Below are positions 9,170 through 17,546 of a DNA stretch of 64,000 nucleotides, in pieces. This DNA is from Olsenella sp. Marseille-P4559 (GTDB lineage: Bacteria > Actinomycetota > Coriobacteriia > Coriobacteriales > Atopobiaceae): positions 375,995 to 439,994 of the forward strand of contig NZ_LR027573.1 of the NCBI RefSeq assembly GCF_900605015.1, in the 5' to 3' direction. The position numbers were made by a program, and so were the translations under genes. Below the pieces are notes generated by a model that was not told where the DNA came from, ran no database searches, and saw only the letters and a program-made list of their open reading frames with translations. Position 1 is the stretch's first letter; every line of letters begins with the position of its first letter.

Positions 9170-9772
9170 ATGACGGAGCAATCGACATTTCTCGCCATTG
9201 TCTCGAGGATGAAGTACATAGAGCGCTGGGCCCTCATGCGCAGCGCGCGGCCCGAGAACCTCTCCGAGCACTCCCTGGAGGTCGCGGCGATTGCCCACTG
9301 CCTGGCCACGCTTGGCAACGTGCGCCACGGTCGTCATCTCGACGCCGAGAAGGCCGCGCTCATCGGCCTCTTCCACGACACGACCGAGATCGTGACCGGC
9401 GACATGCCCACGCCGGTGAAGTACGCCAACCGCGGCATCCGCAACGCCTACAAGGACGTGGAGAGAAGCGCTGAGGATACGCTGCTCGAGACGCTACCAG
9501 AAGACCTGCGGCCCACGTACGAGCAGATCTTCCGTGACGATCCTGCAGACGAGAACGACCAGTACCTGCGTTGCCTGGTGAAGGCTGCCGACAAGATATC
9601 GGCCCTCATCAAGTGCATCGACGAGGGCCAATCGGGAAACGCAGAGTTCAAGACCGCCGAAGAGGGCATCCGCGCCAAGGTGGACAAGATGGCCTCGCGG
9701 ATGCCCGAGGTCGCGGACTTCGTGCGAGAGTTTCTCCCCAGCTACGGAAAGACGCTGGACGAGCTGCTGTGA
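9170..9772 (+). CDS. YfbR-like 5'-deoxynucleotidase (HD domain)
   Basis: A protein of 200 residues, the usual size of YfbR, which removes phosphate from deoxyribonucleoside 5'-monophosphates. ATG at 9170 follows AGGAAGG at seven bases and is preferred over the ATG at 9140. HD-domain metal ligands are visible: His in LSEHSLEVAAIAH (about 30), HD in GLFHDTTEIVTGDMPTP (about 68-69) and a distal Asp in KAADKISAL (about 135). The RWALMRSARPENLSEH opening is characteristic of YfbR. It is a stand-alone cytosolic enzyme of nucleotide pool control. Confidence 0.9.
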   Translation: MTEQSTFLAIVSRMKYIERWALMRSARPENLSEHSLEVAAIAHCLATLGNVRHGRHLDAEKAALIGLFHDTTEIVTGDMPTPVKYANRGIRNAYKDVERSAEDTLLETLPEDLRPTYEQIFRDDPADENDQYLRCLVKAADKISALIKCIDEGQSGNAEFKTAEEGIRAKVDKMASRMPEVADFVREFLPSYGKTLDELL

Positions 9773-9821
9773 CAGCGGGACCGGCGAGCGGCTACGGGCC
9801 GTGCGCCGGCCGCCATCGCTT

Positions 9822-11648
9822 CTACTCCACCATCACCGGCACAAACTGATACCCGTGGCAGTCCACGTAGCCTCGGTTGGTGAGCCTGAGGTCGGGGATG
9901 CAGGCAAGCGAGAGCAGCGCCATCGTCATGAACGGCGAGGGCATCGTGCAGCCCATCTTCGCCCAGGCGGCCTCGGCTCCGCGGACCTCCTCGGCCACCT
10001 CCTCAACGCTCTTGGGACTCATGAGGCCCAAGACTGGCAACTTCACCTGGCCGAGCACCTCTCCGTTGGCAACGGCCACCTCGCCTCCGCCGCAGTCGAT
10101 AAGCAGGTTTGCCGCAAGGGCCATGTCCTCGTCGTTATCGCCAATGACCAGCAGGTTGTGGGCATCGTGGGCCACGGTCTGCGCAAGGGCACCGTGGATG
10201 CCAAAGCCTTTGGCAAAGCCATAGGCATACGTCCCCGTGTTGTGGTGGCGCTCGAAGACGAATGCCTTCAGGATGTCCCTCTCGGGCACGCACGCAAGGC
10301 AGCCGCTAACCACGGGCACCTCGAGGTGCTCTTCCTCGGTGACCGTTGAGCCTGCGCTCGAGGTCATCACGCGTACGAGGGCACTCTCGCCCTTCACCGG
10401 CGAGCCGTCGGTGTGAGCTGCGGGAATGCGGAAGGTCTCGGGCCTGATGTCTGTCGCAACGTGCATGGAGTTAAACATGAAGCCGGGCCAAGGGTATGGT
10501 TCTGGCGAGAAGAGCGCCACGCCGTCTTGCGCCACCAGCTCGCCGTCGATGAAGGCGTGCGTCACTCGGAAGCCCTTGAGGTCCTCGAGGATCACAAGGT
10601 CAGCGCATTTGCCCGGCGTGACGGAGCCGAGGTCGCGCGCCATGCCGAAACACTCGGCCACGTTGATCGTGACCATCTGGATTGCCGAGACGGGATCGAT
10701 GCCGTAGCCCACGGCCTTGCGCAAGATGCGGTCGATATGCCCCTCGGAGACCAGGGTCTCGGGGTGGTTGTCATCCGAGACGAGATTCACATGGCGCGCG
10801 TCAATGTTGTTCTCGGTGATAACGTGCGCCAGCTCTTCGAGGTTTTGCCAGGCAGAGCCCTCGCGCAGCTGCGCGTACTGACCGAGGCGCAGCTTGGTGA
10901 GCGCCTCCTCGCGGGTGATGGACTCGTGGCAGCACGAAATGCCAGAAGCGATGTAGGCGTTGAGCTGGCGGTCGGTGCCTGGCACGGTGAAATGCCCGGT
11001 CAAGGTCTTGTCGGCCCTGAGCGTCTCGTCCATCTCGGAAAGCGGGCCCTCGTCGCAGGCAAGAACGCCCGGGTCGTTCATCATCTCGCCGAGACCCACC
11101 ACAGAGTCCCAGCCCATGGTCTCGCGGATGTCCTTGGCATCGATCTTCGAACCGGTGTCCTCAAAGCCCGGCACGGCAGGCACGCAGGAGCCGGGAGTGA
11201 CCATGCACTTGAGCGGAACGCGCTCGGAGTCGCGGACAAGCTCTTTGAGCGCGGGGAGGCCAGCGACGTTCATGGCCTCGTGCGGGTCCCAGTAGATGCC
11301 AGTCGTGCCATGCGGCACTACGGCACGGGCATATTCGGAAGGTCCAACCATGGCAGACTCCACGTGGATGTGGCCATCCATGAAACCCGGGACCACGTAG
11401 CGGCCCGCGGCATCGATAACGGTGGTCTTCTTGCCAATGCAGTGCTCGGCCGTGTGGCCACCGATGCCCAGGTAGGCGATGCGCCCAGCCGCAATGGCGA
11501 TGTCCGTGTCATCAAGGATTTCGTGCGTTGCGACGCTTACCAACCGAGCGTGGCGAATGACGAGGTCAGCCGGCTCCTGGCCTTGAGCCACGCGGATGAG
11601 CGTGCGGTTGCACTCCCACAGTGGACACTTGCAAAAATGATTGAGCAT
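9822..11648 (-). CDS. ade: Adenine deaminase
   Basis: A 608-residue amidohydrolase of the adenine deaminase family, which converts adenine to hypoxanthine and ammonia in purine salvage. The metal-binding GFMDGHIHVES motif at about residue 86 and the HCxGH-like segment VNLVSDDNHPETL define the active site. The C-terminal half with GDNDEDMALAANLL and the ending KMGCTMPSPFMTMALLSLACIP is specific to this family. The start at 11648 follows GAGAGGAG. It is monocistronic, convergent with the YfbR-like gene, with a long AT-richer gap upstream. I see no purine riboswitch there. Confidence 0.93.
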   Translation of the reverse strand: MLNHFCKCPLWECNRTLIRVAQGQEPADLVIRHARLVSVATHEILDDTDIAIAAGRIAYLGIGGHTAEHCIGKKTTVIDAAGRYVVPGFMDGHIHVESAMVGPSEYARAVVPHGTTGIYWDPHEAMNVAGLPALKELVRDSERVPLKCMVTPGSCVPAVPGFEDTGSKIDAKDIRETMGWDSVVGLGEMMNDPGVLACDEGPLSEMDETLRADKTLTGHFTVPGTDRQLNAYIASGISCCHESITREEALTKLRLGQYAQLREGSAWQNLEELAHVITENNIDARHVNLVSDDNHPETLVSEGHIDRILRKAVGYGIDPVSAIQMVTINVAECFGMARDLGSVTPGKCADLVILEDLKGFRVTHAFIDGELVAQDGVALFSPEPYPWPGFMFNSMHVATDIRPETFRIPAAHTDGSPVKGESALVRVMTSSAGSTVTEEEHLEVPVVSGCLACVPERDILKAFVFERHHNTGTYAYGFAKGFGIHGALAQTVAHDAHNLLVIGDNDEDMALAANLLIDCGGGEVAVANGEVLGQVKLPVLGLMSPKSVEEVAEEVRGAEAAWAKMGCTMPSPFMTMALLSLACIPDLRLTNRGYVDCHGYQFVPVMVE

Positions 11649-12243
11649 AACAAGCTCCTCTCGACGCCCAGCTCTTTAATTGCCAAAACGCTACCTGCTC
11701 CGCGTCACGGTGGAGAAAGAATTCTGCGAGCGGTATGCAACGATTCTGCAGGTGCGCGCGCCGCTACTGTGGCGCAGGGTTTCGCTAGTTAGACGACCGT
11801 AACCGTACGGAAGTTACGGAGAAGTCCCAGCGCCGCGGAAGGCCACTCGAAGGAAGGAGGGTCGCCCAAGAGGAACGGCCTGCCAAGAGACCGAGCCGCG
11901 AAGGTATAACCCTGCATAAAAGTGGCCTATCGTACGACTTTTTGGCTTCCTCTGCATGAAAACGGTCTATCGTTCGGTCGATTTCGGGATTCCACATCAA
12001 GAATGTAACTATAGTTCCAAATAACTGAGTATTTTCCAATAAATATGCATTATCTTGGAACATTAGTTTCAAAATTGATGAAATACTGTCACAGGCACCC
12101 TTCGATAGGGCGTTTTTATGCAGCGACTCAGGAAAAACCGTTCGATAGGGCAATTTTGTGCACAGGAATCTACCGTAATCTGCCGCAGAGGAAAAACGCC
12201 TCTCAAGAGCTCCCTGCTGGGGTCGCCATGGCCAATTTGCGAA
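11649..12243. other. 595-bp gap upstream of ade with repeats, no gene
   Basis: The near part (11649-11911) contains a hairpin CCGTAAC...GTTACGG at 11797-11819 but no recognised riboswitch. The middle and right part is markedly more AT-rich than its neighbours and is filled by the inverted 40-bp repeat array at 11912-12163. Open frames across it have no ribosome site and simply traverse the repeats. Confidence 0.6.
11912..12163. repeat. Four 40-bp-spaced repeats arranged as two inverted tandem pairs
   Basis: Units with the core CTGCATAAAAnnGCCTATCG lie at 11912-11932 and 11952-11972 on the plus strand and, inverted, at 12103-12123 and 12143-12163. The spacing inside each pair is exactly 40 bp. 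Similarity extends past the core (CGaACGG then a T-run). About 130 bp of AT-rich sequence separates the pairs and contains a further AGTTCCAA / TTGGAAC inverted repeat. The symmetry suggests repeated protein-binding sites or the ends of a small mobile element. Confidence 0.7.
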
Positions 12244-12780
12244 CTATCGGCCGGCTGCGTCGGGAAGACCCTGCACCTGAGAAGGAAGCTCGGACATCAG
12301 GTCCTGCGCCACGCTGCCCATACCCTCGGCAACGTCGCCCAAGGTTGTGGCGGCATCGCCCAGCGCCTCTCCGAGGCCATCAAGTTCGAAGCCGGTGTCG
12401 GTACTGGTGGTGCTGGAGTTCGTGCTGCTCGTACCGCTCGAGGCCACCCCGCTCGCAACCCCCGATGCCACGCTCGACACGGCATCGCTCACGCAGCTCG
12501 AGACCACGGCAAAAACAACAAGCGCGACAAGCGCCCCTACCAGCACAAACGTTATGCGCTTGAGGTTGGGACCTCGCCCGTGCCGAGGGCCGCCATCGCC
12601 GCCGCTCGCGCCACCATAGCCGTAGTAGCTCGTCTGCGACGGCGACGGCACCGCATTGCGAACTGGCTCCGCACCGCGCCGTGGCGACGGAGCGGTGTCT
12701 GAGCTGGCAGGCGGGACATGCACTGTGACGTCAAGGTCGCCATCGGCGCCCATCACGCGCGTCTCGCCATTCTCGTCCAT
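12244..12780 (-). CDS. Hypothetical membrane-anchored protein
   Basis: Not recognised. The protein (about 178 residues from ATG 12780, or 190 from an alternative ATG at 12816) has a charged N-terminus, a Tyr/Gly/Ser/Pro-rich stretch (SQTSYYGYGGASGGDGG), a basic stop and one hydrophobic helix (ITFVLVGALVALVVFAVV). A Ser/Thr/Gly-rich extracellular tail follows, ending in a DGLGEALGDAATTLGDVAEG amphipathic segment. The layout is of a single-pass protein with its tail outside. The start at 12780 sits behind a G-rich site. It lies ~10-45 bases after the CobW gene on the same strand, so probably co-transcribed. Confidence 0.6.
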   Translation of the reverse strand: MDENGETRVMGADGDLDVTVHVPPASSDTAPSPRRGAEPVRNAVPSPSQTSYYGYGGASGGDGGPRHGRGPNLKRITFVLVGALVALVVFAVVSSCVSDAVSSVASGVASGVASSGTSSTNSSTTSTDTGFELDGLGEALGDAATTLGDVAEGMGSVAQDLMSELPSQVQGLPDAAGR

Positions 12781-12825
12781 GGCCCCCCCAACGTCACCAA
12801 GAGCCCGGCCGTGCACCGCACGGTC

Positions 12826-13995
12826 CTACTCCAACCCCCCGATAGCGGGCGTCTCGCCCTCCCACGTGGTGAGGCAAGCGTCAAGCCCACGCTCTACGGC
12901 ATCGCGATCCATGTGACGGCCGATCACGCAGAGGCGCACCATGCGGTCGCCCACCTTGGGGTCCCAATCGCGGCGCAGCTCAGGCACCTCGGCCATGGTG
13001 TTCTTGAGCACGTCGGCAGGCATCAGCGACGCCCACTGGCCGTTCTCGGTAAGCGTGAACTGCTGCCCTGCCTGCTCGAAGACATAGCACATGTCCGGAT
13101 CGCTATTGACCCACACGAGACCCTTGACGCGAATCACGGACTCGGGCCAGCTGTTCACAACAAACTCGGAGAGCGCATGGTAGTCGAAGGGCTTGCGGCG
13201 CTGGTAGACAAAGGTAGAGACGTCGTACTCCAGGGCCTCGGGGTTCTCGTGCTCCTCGGGATGCTCCATGGCGTCAACCCAGGCAGCCGAGCCGTATGCC
13301 TCGTCAAAGCTAAAGCGTCCGGTGTTGAGCAGCTCGTCCATAGGGACGTTGCCGTTCACGGCCTCCACGATGCGCGCGTCGTGCTGCAGGCCGCGCACGA
13401 TAGCCCTGAGCTCGGCCACCTGCTCGTGCGTCACGCGGTCGCACTTGTTGAGCACGAGCGTGGTGCAGAACTCAATCTGCTGGATGAGCAGGCCCTCGAC
13501 GTCATCCTCCTCGATGTCGTCGGCAAGAAGGGCGTGGCCGCCGTTGAACTCGTCATACATGCGAGCGCAGTCCACCACGGCAACAATGTTGTCCAGGTCA
13601 AGCGGCGCGGTGCCACCCTTGGTCTGGTCGCAGATAGACGAAATGGTGTACGCAATGGGGACGGGCTCGCAGATACCCGAGGCCTCGATGATGATGTAAT
13701 CGAAGTTGCCAGTGCGCGCGATGGAGTCAAGCTGCTGCGCCAGGTCGGATGAGAGCGTGCAGCAGATGCAGCCGTTGCTCATGGGGATGAGGCTGTCAGT
13801 TGCGGAGAGGCCACCGTTCTTGATGAGGCTTGCGTCGACGTTGATCTCGCCGATGTCGTTCACGATGACGGCAGCGTGGATGCCCTCGTCATTGGCGAGG
13901 ATGTGGTTGAGCAGCGTGGTCTTGCCCGCCCCCAGATAGCCAGTGAGCATGACGATCTTGACTGGAGTCGTGATGTCCTTGGTTGACGTGGGCAT
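12826..13995 (-). CDS. CobW/G3E-family GTP-binding metallochaperone
   Basis: A 389-residue GTPase of the COG0523 group, which inserts or traffics metals such as zinc or cobalt. Walker A is GYLGAGKTTLLN (about 19-30), the metal-binding NGCICC (about 73-78) carries the family CxCC signature, and the guanine-specificity NKCD lies near residue 182. The C-terminal third has the CobW_C domain with the YQRRKPFDYHALSEFV pattern. The start follows AAGGGGG. No cobalamin or urease genes are near, so the client is unknown. A role in zinc homeostasis is the commoner option in this group. Confidence 0.9.
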   Translation of the reverse strand: MPTSTKDITTPVKIVMLTGYLGAGKTTLLNHILANDEGIHAAVIVNDIGEINVDASLIKNGGLSATDSLIPMSNGCICCTLSSDLAQQLDSIARTGNFDYIIIEASGICEPVPIAYTISSICDQTKGGTAPLDLDNIVAVVDCARMYDEFNGGHALLADDIEEDDVEGLLIQQIEFCTTLVLNKCDRVTHEQVAELRAIVRGLQHDARIVEAVNGNVPMDELLNTGRFSFDEAYGSAAWVDAMEHPEEHENPEALEYDVSTFVYQRRKPFDYHALSEFVVNSWPESVIRVKGLVWVNSDPDMCYVFEQAGQQFTLTENGQWASLMPADVLKNTMAEVPELRRDWDPKVGDRMVRLCVIGRHMDRDAVERGLDACLTTWEGETPAIGGLE

Positions 13996-14133
13996 GCGTG
14001 CCCCCTTCTGCCGACGCGAGCGGCGCAGGCGACGTGTCTGGTGGACTTGGCAAGTCTAGGGCATGCGTGTGGTGAGATTGAGGGGCCGAGAGGAGCCGCC
14101 GCCATGGCAGGCCGCCATGGCCGTCAAGCGTCC

Positions 14134-14919
14134 CTACAGCGCGTAGCAGTCAAACCGTATGGCCTTGCCACCCACGGTATAGCTGGGCTTCTCGCCCGCA
14201 AGCCACGGCCCCTTGGCCGGCCGCTTCACCACGATACGGCAAGGCCCGGCGGCGCGAGCGGCGGCCATAAGGCCTCGCTCGTCGTCGCATGGTTGCTCAA
14301 GACGCTGGATGAGCTGCAGTTTCTTCTTGACGGCCGCACTCTTGCGGCGCTCGGGAAACATCGGGTCGAGAAGGACTACGCCGGGTGAGAACCCCAGCGC
14401 GGGGAGCGCCGTCACGGAGTCTTCGCCCCGAAGCTCCATGCGAGAAACCGCCTCCGCCAGGGCAGAGTCGTCCGCCGCACGCGCAAGGGCGTCTGCCAGA
14501 AGCGCACACATCACCGGGTCGCGCTCAAAGAGCGTCACCGAGAAGCCCGCAGCGGCCAGAAGCAGCGAGTCCTCCCCCATCCCGGCGGTCGCGTCCACGG
14601 CCGTGAGCGTCCCCTTTGCCCCATGGAGGCGCGCCGCGCGAACCACCAGCTCGCGGCTAAGGTTGCCCGTGCGCAGGCGAGGCACCATACGCGAGAAGTC
14701 CGCGGCAAGGGACATCCCGTCACCTTCAAGCGAGAGACCCTCCTCGGCTACACGCAGGCAAAGCGCACCCGTAGCCTGCGCGGTACCCAAAGGTGCCACA
14801 GGGACCCCCAGGCGCTCCGCAAGCGCTTGGGCCCGCGCGACGTCTCCATTGGGAGCAACCTCTACAACCAGGCCTTCCACCAATGCTACACCCCGTACGA
14901 TCCGCGCATCGAGTACCAC
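14134..14919 (-). CDS. rsmJ: Class I SAM-dependent methyltransferase, RsmJ family
   Basis: RsmJ methylates a guanosine in 16S rRNA helix 44 (G1516 in E. coli). The SAM loop DATAGMGEDSLLLAAAG (about 108-124) and the characteristic LLDPMFPERRKSAAVKKK (about 180-197) identify the family. The start is uncertain. The frame is open to GTG 14919, which overlaps the ABC gene by 34 bases, while a GTG at 14880 just past that gene's stop is equally plausible. It is transcribed directly after the ABC ATPase, probably coupled to it. Confidence 0.82.
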   Translation of the reverse strand: MVLDARIVRGVALVEGLVVEVAPNGDVARAQALAERLGVPVAPLGTAQATGALCLRVAEEGLSLEGDGMSLAADFSRMVPRLRTGNLSRELVVRAARLHGAKGTLTAVDATAGMGEDSLLLAAAGFSVTLFERDPVMCALLADALARAADDSALAEAVSRMELRGEDSVTALPALGFSPGVVLLDPMFPERRKSAAVKKKLQLIQRLEQPCDDERGLMAAARAAGPCRIVVKRPAKGPWLAGEKPSYTVGGKAIRFDCYAL

Positions 14920-15704
14920 CCGTCATGCTCGTCCACCAGAAGCGGCACGTCGAAGAGGTCCGAGAGGACCTTGTCGGTGAGGATCCCCACCTTGGGTCCA
15001 TCGGCGAAGATGGCTGCGTTCTTGATAAGCATCACGCGTCCGATGGCCGGGATGATGTCCTCGGGATAGTGCGTGACAAGGATGATCGAGCGCCCCTCGG
15101 CGGCCAGGGTGCCCATGGTCTCGCGCACGTGATACATGCCCTCGGGGTCAAGGCCGGTGCACGGCTCGTCAAAGACCAGCACCTGTGGGTCGCGGATAAG
15201 CTCGCGCGCAACCAGGACGCGGCGGGCCTGGCCGGTCGAGAGGGTCATGACGTCGCGCTCGGCGACCTCGGGGATGCCCAGGCGCCCCAGCGCGTCGAGT
15301 CCCAGCTGCCGGTCCCTCTCGGTAACCTCAACCTGCTTTGGCAGGCCGAGCGTGCCAAAGAGCCCGCCCGTCACGATGTCGATGGACGGCAGGTGCACGC
15401 GGATCTGGTCGTGCATGGTGGAGCTCACCACGCCCAGCGTGCGGCGCACGTCGGTGAGCTGCGGACGCGGGTTGCCACGAAAGCGCACCGGTGGCTCGTC
15501 TCGGTACAGCGGGAAAACTTCCCTGGTGAGGAGCTGTATGAAGGTCGACTTGCCCGCACCGTTTGGGCCGAGAAGGGCCACGTGCTCTCCTTCGTGCAGC
15601 GTGAAGTCGTCCACGTGGAGGATGGTCTTGCTCGCCCTCACTACGCTTGCGTCGTGGATGGCAAAGAGTGGCGTATCGCCGCCAGCGTTGTTCTCGCCCT
15701 GCAT
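14886..15704 (-). CDS. ABC transporter ATP-binding protein (YlmA-like)
   Basis: A 272-residue ATPase from ATG 15704, set by AAGGGAGA. It has Walker A GPNGAGKSTF (about 46-55), signature LSTGQARR (about 158-165), Walker B VLVFDEPCTGLD and the H-loop ILVTHYPEDI. The LSTGQ signature and tail resemble stand-alone ATPases such as B. subtilis YlmA and ModF, which lack an adjacent permease. None is encoded next to it here, so the partner and substrate are unknown. It overlaps or abuts the rsmJ frame and is divergent from ilvA. Confidence 0.85.
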   Translation of the reverse strand: MQGENNAGGDTPLFAIHDASVVRASKTILHVDDFTLHEGEHVALLGPNGAGKSTFIQLLTREVFPLYRDEPPVRFRGNPRPQLTDVRRTLGVVSSTMHDQIRVHLPSIDIVTGGLFGTLGLPKQVEVTERDRQLGLDALGRLGIPEVAERDVMTLSTGQARRVLVARELIRDPQVLVFDEPCTGLDPEGMYHVRETMGTLAAEGRSIILVTHYPEDIIPAIGRVMLIKNAAIFADGPKVGILTDKVLSDLFDVPLLVDEHDGWYSMRGSYGV

Positions 15705-15851
15705 GCGGTCTCCCTTACATGAAACTTCACACAAACGCACCACCATCTGGCGGGCCGTGAAGACCTACTATAAGCAATGCGTGCGCGCCTGTGGAATGTT
15801 GGCGACGCGCCGTAACATCTCACACGCCATTCGCGCAGATAGGGGTTCCAC

Positions 15852-17072
15852 ATGCCAGAGATGCTCACGCTTGAGGCGTTCGAGGAGGCATCCGAGAAGG
15901 TCAAGGAGGTCACGCTCGAGACCAAGCTCGTGGGGAGCCCGTACCTCTCGGCGGCAACCGGCAACCGCATGTGGCTCAAGCCCGAGAACATGCAGCGCAC
16001 CGGTGCCTACAAGCTGCGCGGCGCCTATTACAAGATCTCGAAGCTCAGCCAGGAGGAGCTCGACCGCGGCGTGATCACCGCAAGCGCCGGCAACCACGCC
16101 CAGGGCGTTGCCTATGCCGCCACGCACGCAGGGGCGCACTCGATCGTGGTGATGCCCACCACGACGCCACTCATCAAGGTTGAGCGTACCAAGGGCTATG
16201 GTGCCGAGGTCGTCCTCTATGGCGACGTGTTTGACGATGCCAAGCAGCGCGCGGTCGAGCTGGCCGAGGAGCGGGGCCTCACCTACATTCCGCCGTTCAA
16301 CGACACCACGGTCGCAACCGGACAGGGCACCATTGCCATGGAGATCATCCAGGAGCTGCCGCTGGTGGACACCATTCTCGTGCCCGTGGGTGGCGGCGGC
16401 CTTGCCTGCGGCGTCTCGACCTTCGCCAAGCTCTACAACCCCAAGATCCGCGTCGTTGGCGTTGAGCCCACGGGAGCGGCAAGCCTCACGGCGGCGCTCG
16501 AAGCTGGGCACGTGACGAAGCTCCCCGGCGCCAACACCATCGCCGACGGCACAGCCGTTCTCGAGGTGGGCGACAAGGTCTTCCCCTACCTGCAGCAGAA
16601 CCTCGATGATGTTATCTGCGTGGACGATGACGAGCTGGTCGTCTCGTTCCTCGACATGGTCGAGAACCACAAGATGATCGTCGAGAACTCCGGCCTGCTC
16701 ACCGTGGCAGCCGCCAAGCACCTGCCCGCCGAGGGCAAGCGCGTGGCGTGCATCCTTTCGGGTGGCAACATGGACGTCATCACGATGTCGAGCGTGGTAC
16801 AGCACGGGCTCATCCAGCGCGGGCGCATCTTTACCGTGAGCGTGCTGCTCCCCGACCGCCCCGGCATGCTGGTGCGCGTGGCCAGCGTCATCGCAGAGCA
16901 GAACGGCAACGTGATCAAGCTCGAGCACAACCAGTTCGTCTCGACCAACAGGAACGCCGCGGTGGAGCTGCGCGTGACGATTGAGGCGTACGGTGAGGAG
17001 CACAAGGCGCAGATCGTGGATGCCATCCGCGAGGCCGGCTTCAATCCCACGCTGGTACAGACGTCACTGTAG
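15852..17072 (+). CDS. ilvA: Threonine ammonia-lyase (threonine dehydratase) with C-terminal ACT domain
   Basis: A PLP enzyme of 406 residues converting L-threonine to 2-oxobutyrate and ammonia. The PLP lysine lies in MQRTGAYKLRGA (about K54; Ala-Tyr replaces the commoner Ser-Phe). The phosphate loop is PVGGGGLACG (about 178-187) and SGGNMD lies near residue 304. The final ~75 residues (FTVSVLLPDRPGMLVRVASV onwards) form a single ACT domain. The short single-ACT form is shared by catabolic TdcB-like and some biosynthetic enzymes, and no ilv genes are near to decide. A good AGGGG site precedes ATG 15852. Confidence 0.92.
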   Translation: MPEMLTLEAFEEASEKVKEVTLETKLVGSPYLSAATGNRMWLKPENMQRTGAYKLRGAYYKISKLSQEELDRGVITASAGNHAQGVAYAATHAGAHSIVVMPTTTPLIKVERTKGYGAEVVLYGDVFDDAKQRAVELAEERGLTYIPPFNDTTVATGQGTIAMEIIQELPLVDTILVPVGGGGLACGVSTFAKLYNPKIRVVGVEPTGAASLTAALEAGHVTKLPGANTIADGTAVLEVGDKVFPYLQQNLDDVICVDDDELVVSFLDMVENHKMIVENSGLLTVAAAKHLPAEGKRVACILSGGNMDVITMSSVVQHGLIQRGRIFTVSVLLPDRPGMLVRVASVIAEQNGNVIKLEHNQFVSTNRNAAVELRVTIEAYGEEHKAQIVDAIREAGFNPTLVQTSL

Positions 17073-17100
17073 CGTACTGCGCACACGCTGCGCTGCATTC

Positions 17101-17164
17101 GAGTTGCAAGAAAGCGCCCTCCGGCGACGGGAAATCGCCGGAGGGCCCCAAATATTGCAACTCT
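17101..17164 (+). terminator. Two-level inverted repeat downstream of ilvA
   Basis: The inner stem GCCCTCCGGCGA / TCGCCGGAGGGC (17116-17127 with 17135-17146) is perfect. An outer pair GAGTTGCAA (17101-17109) and TTGCAACTC (17156-17164) encloses it. There is no T-run, so it may act as a Rho-dependent or bidirectional end between the convergent ilvA and the restriction-modification genes. Confidence 0.7.
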
Positions 17165-17299
17165 CGCCAAATACGCGCTTCCGGCGACCGGACACGCCCC
17201 CGTCGCCAGCGGCACGTCGCCCCTACAGGTACTCAACCACCTTGTCGCCCATGGCGGCGGTGCCCAGGACGTGGTCCGCCGGCGTGGCGTCGTCGGCGA
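17164..17299 (-). repeat. Displaced copy of the leuB 3' end (left direct repeat)
   Basis: These 136 bases match 29768-29904 in the same orientation with eight substitutions and one single-base gap (about 93%). The repeat covers the last ~24 codons of leuB (minus strand, ending VVEYL and stop at 17223) and ~60 bases of its downstream flank. The intact leuB lies 12.6 kb away, so this is an orphan tail. The arrangement resembles the left attachment site of an island that inserted at the leuB 3' end. Confidence 0.88.
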
Positions 17300-17546
17300 G
17301 GAACCTCGTGTTGGCGTCATCCCGTAGCGCACACCTGAGCTTGGACAACGTCCTCGCGCCGGCGATGGTCGACCCTTCGACGCTGAACGAGAGGATGTAC
17401 AGCTCGCCACCCTCCGCCTCGTAGGTGCCGACGGCGCCACGCGTCACCCCGTCGGGCAGCTCCTCGCTGAGGAACCTGTCTTTGACCTCGCGCTTCTGAT
17501 GAGGTACGTGAGCTGTATCAGTACGACCCCATGAACTTCCCGCCAT
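17223..17546 (-). pseudogene. Chimeric ORF: unknown protein fragment fused to the leuB C-terminus
   Basis: The 107-residue frame has two parts. Residues 1-84 (for example VTRGAVGTYEAEGGELYILS and STIAGARTLSKLRCALR) look like real coding sequence but I do not recognise the family. Residues 85-107 (ADHVLGTAAMGDKVVEYL at the end) are the LeuB C-terminus. The join falls at the edge of the direct repeat (17299), so the original gene lost its own 3' end when the leuB tail was placed there. It begins inside the end of the restriction endonuclease gene. Probably non-functional. Confidence 0.6.

Noticed and set aside
10413-11792. 459-codon plus-strand open frame opposite ade
   Set aside because: It is the antisense shadow of a clear adenine deaminase gene and has no family features.
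11649-11911. Purine riboswitch upstream of ade
   Set aside because: Looked for the conserved core and loop sequences on the minus strand and did not find them.
11912-12163. Possible CRISPR array
   Set aside because: Only four units, in opposite orientations, with imperfect cores and a 40-bp period, and no cas genes; not a CRISPR.
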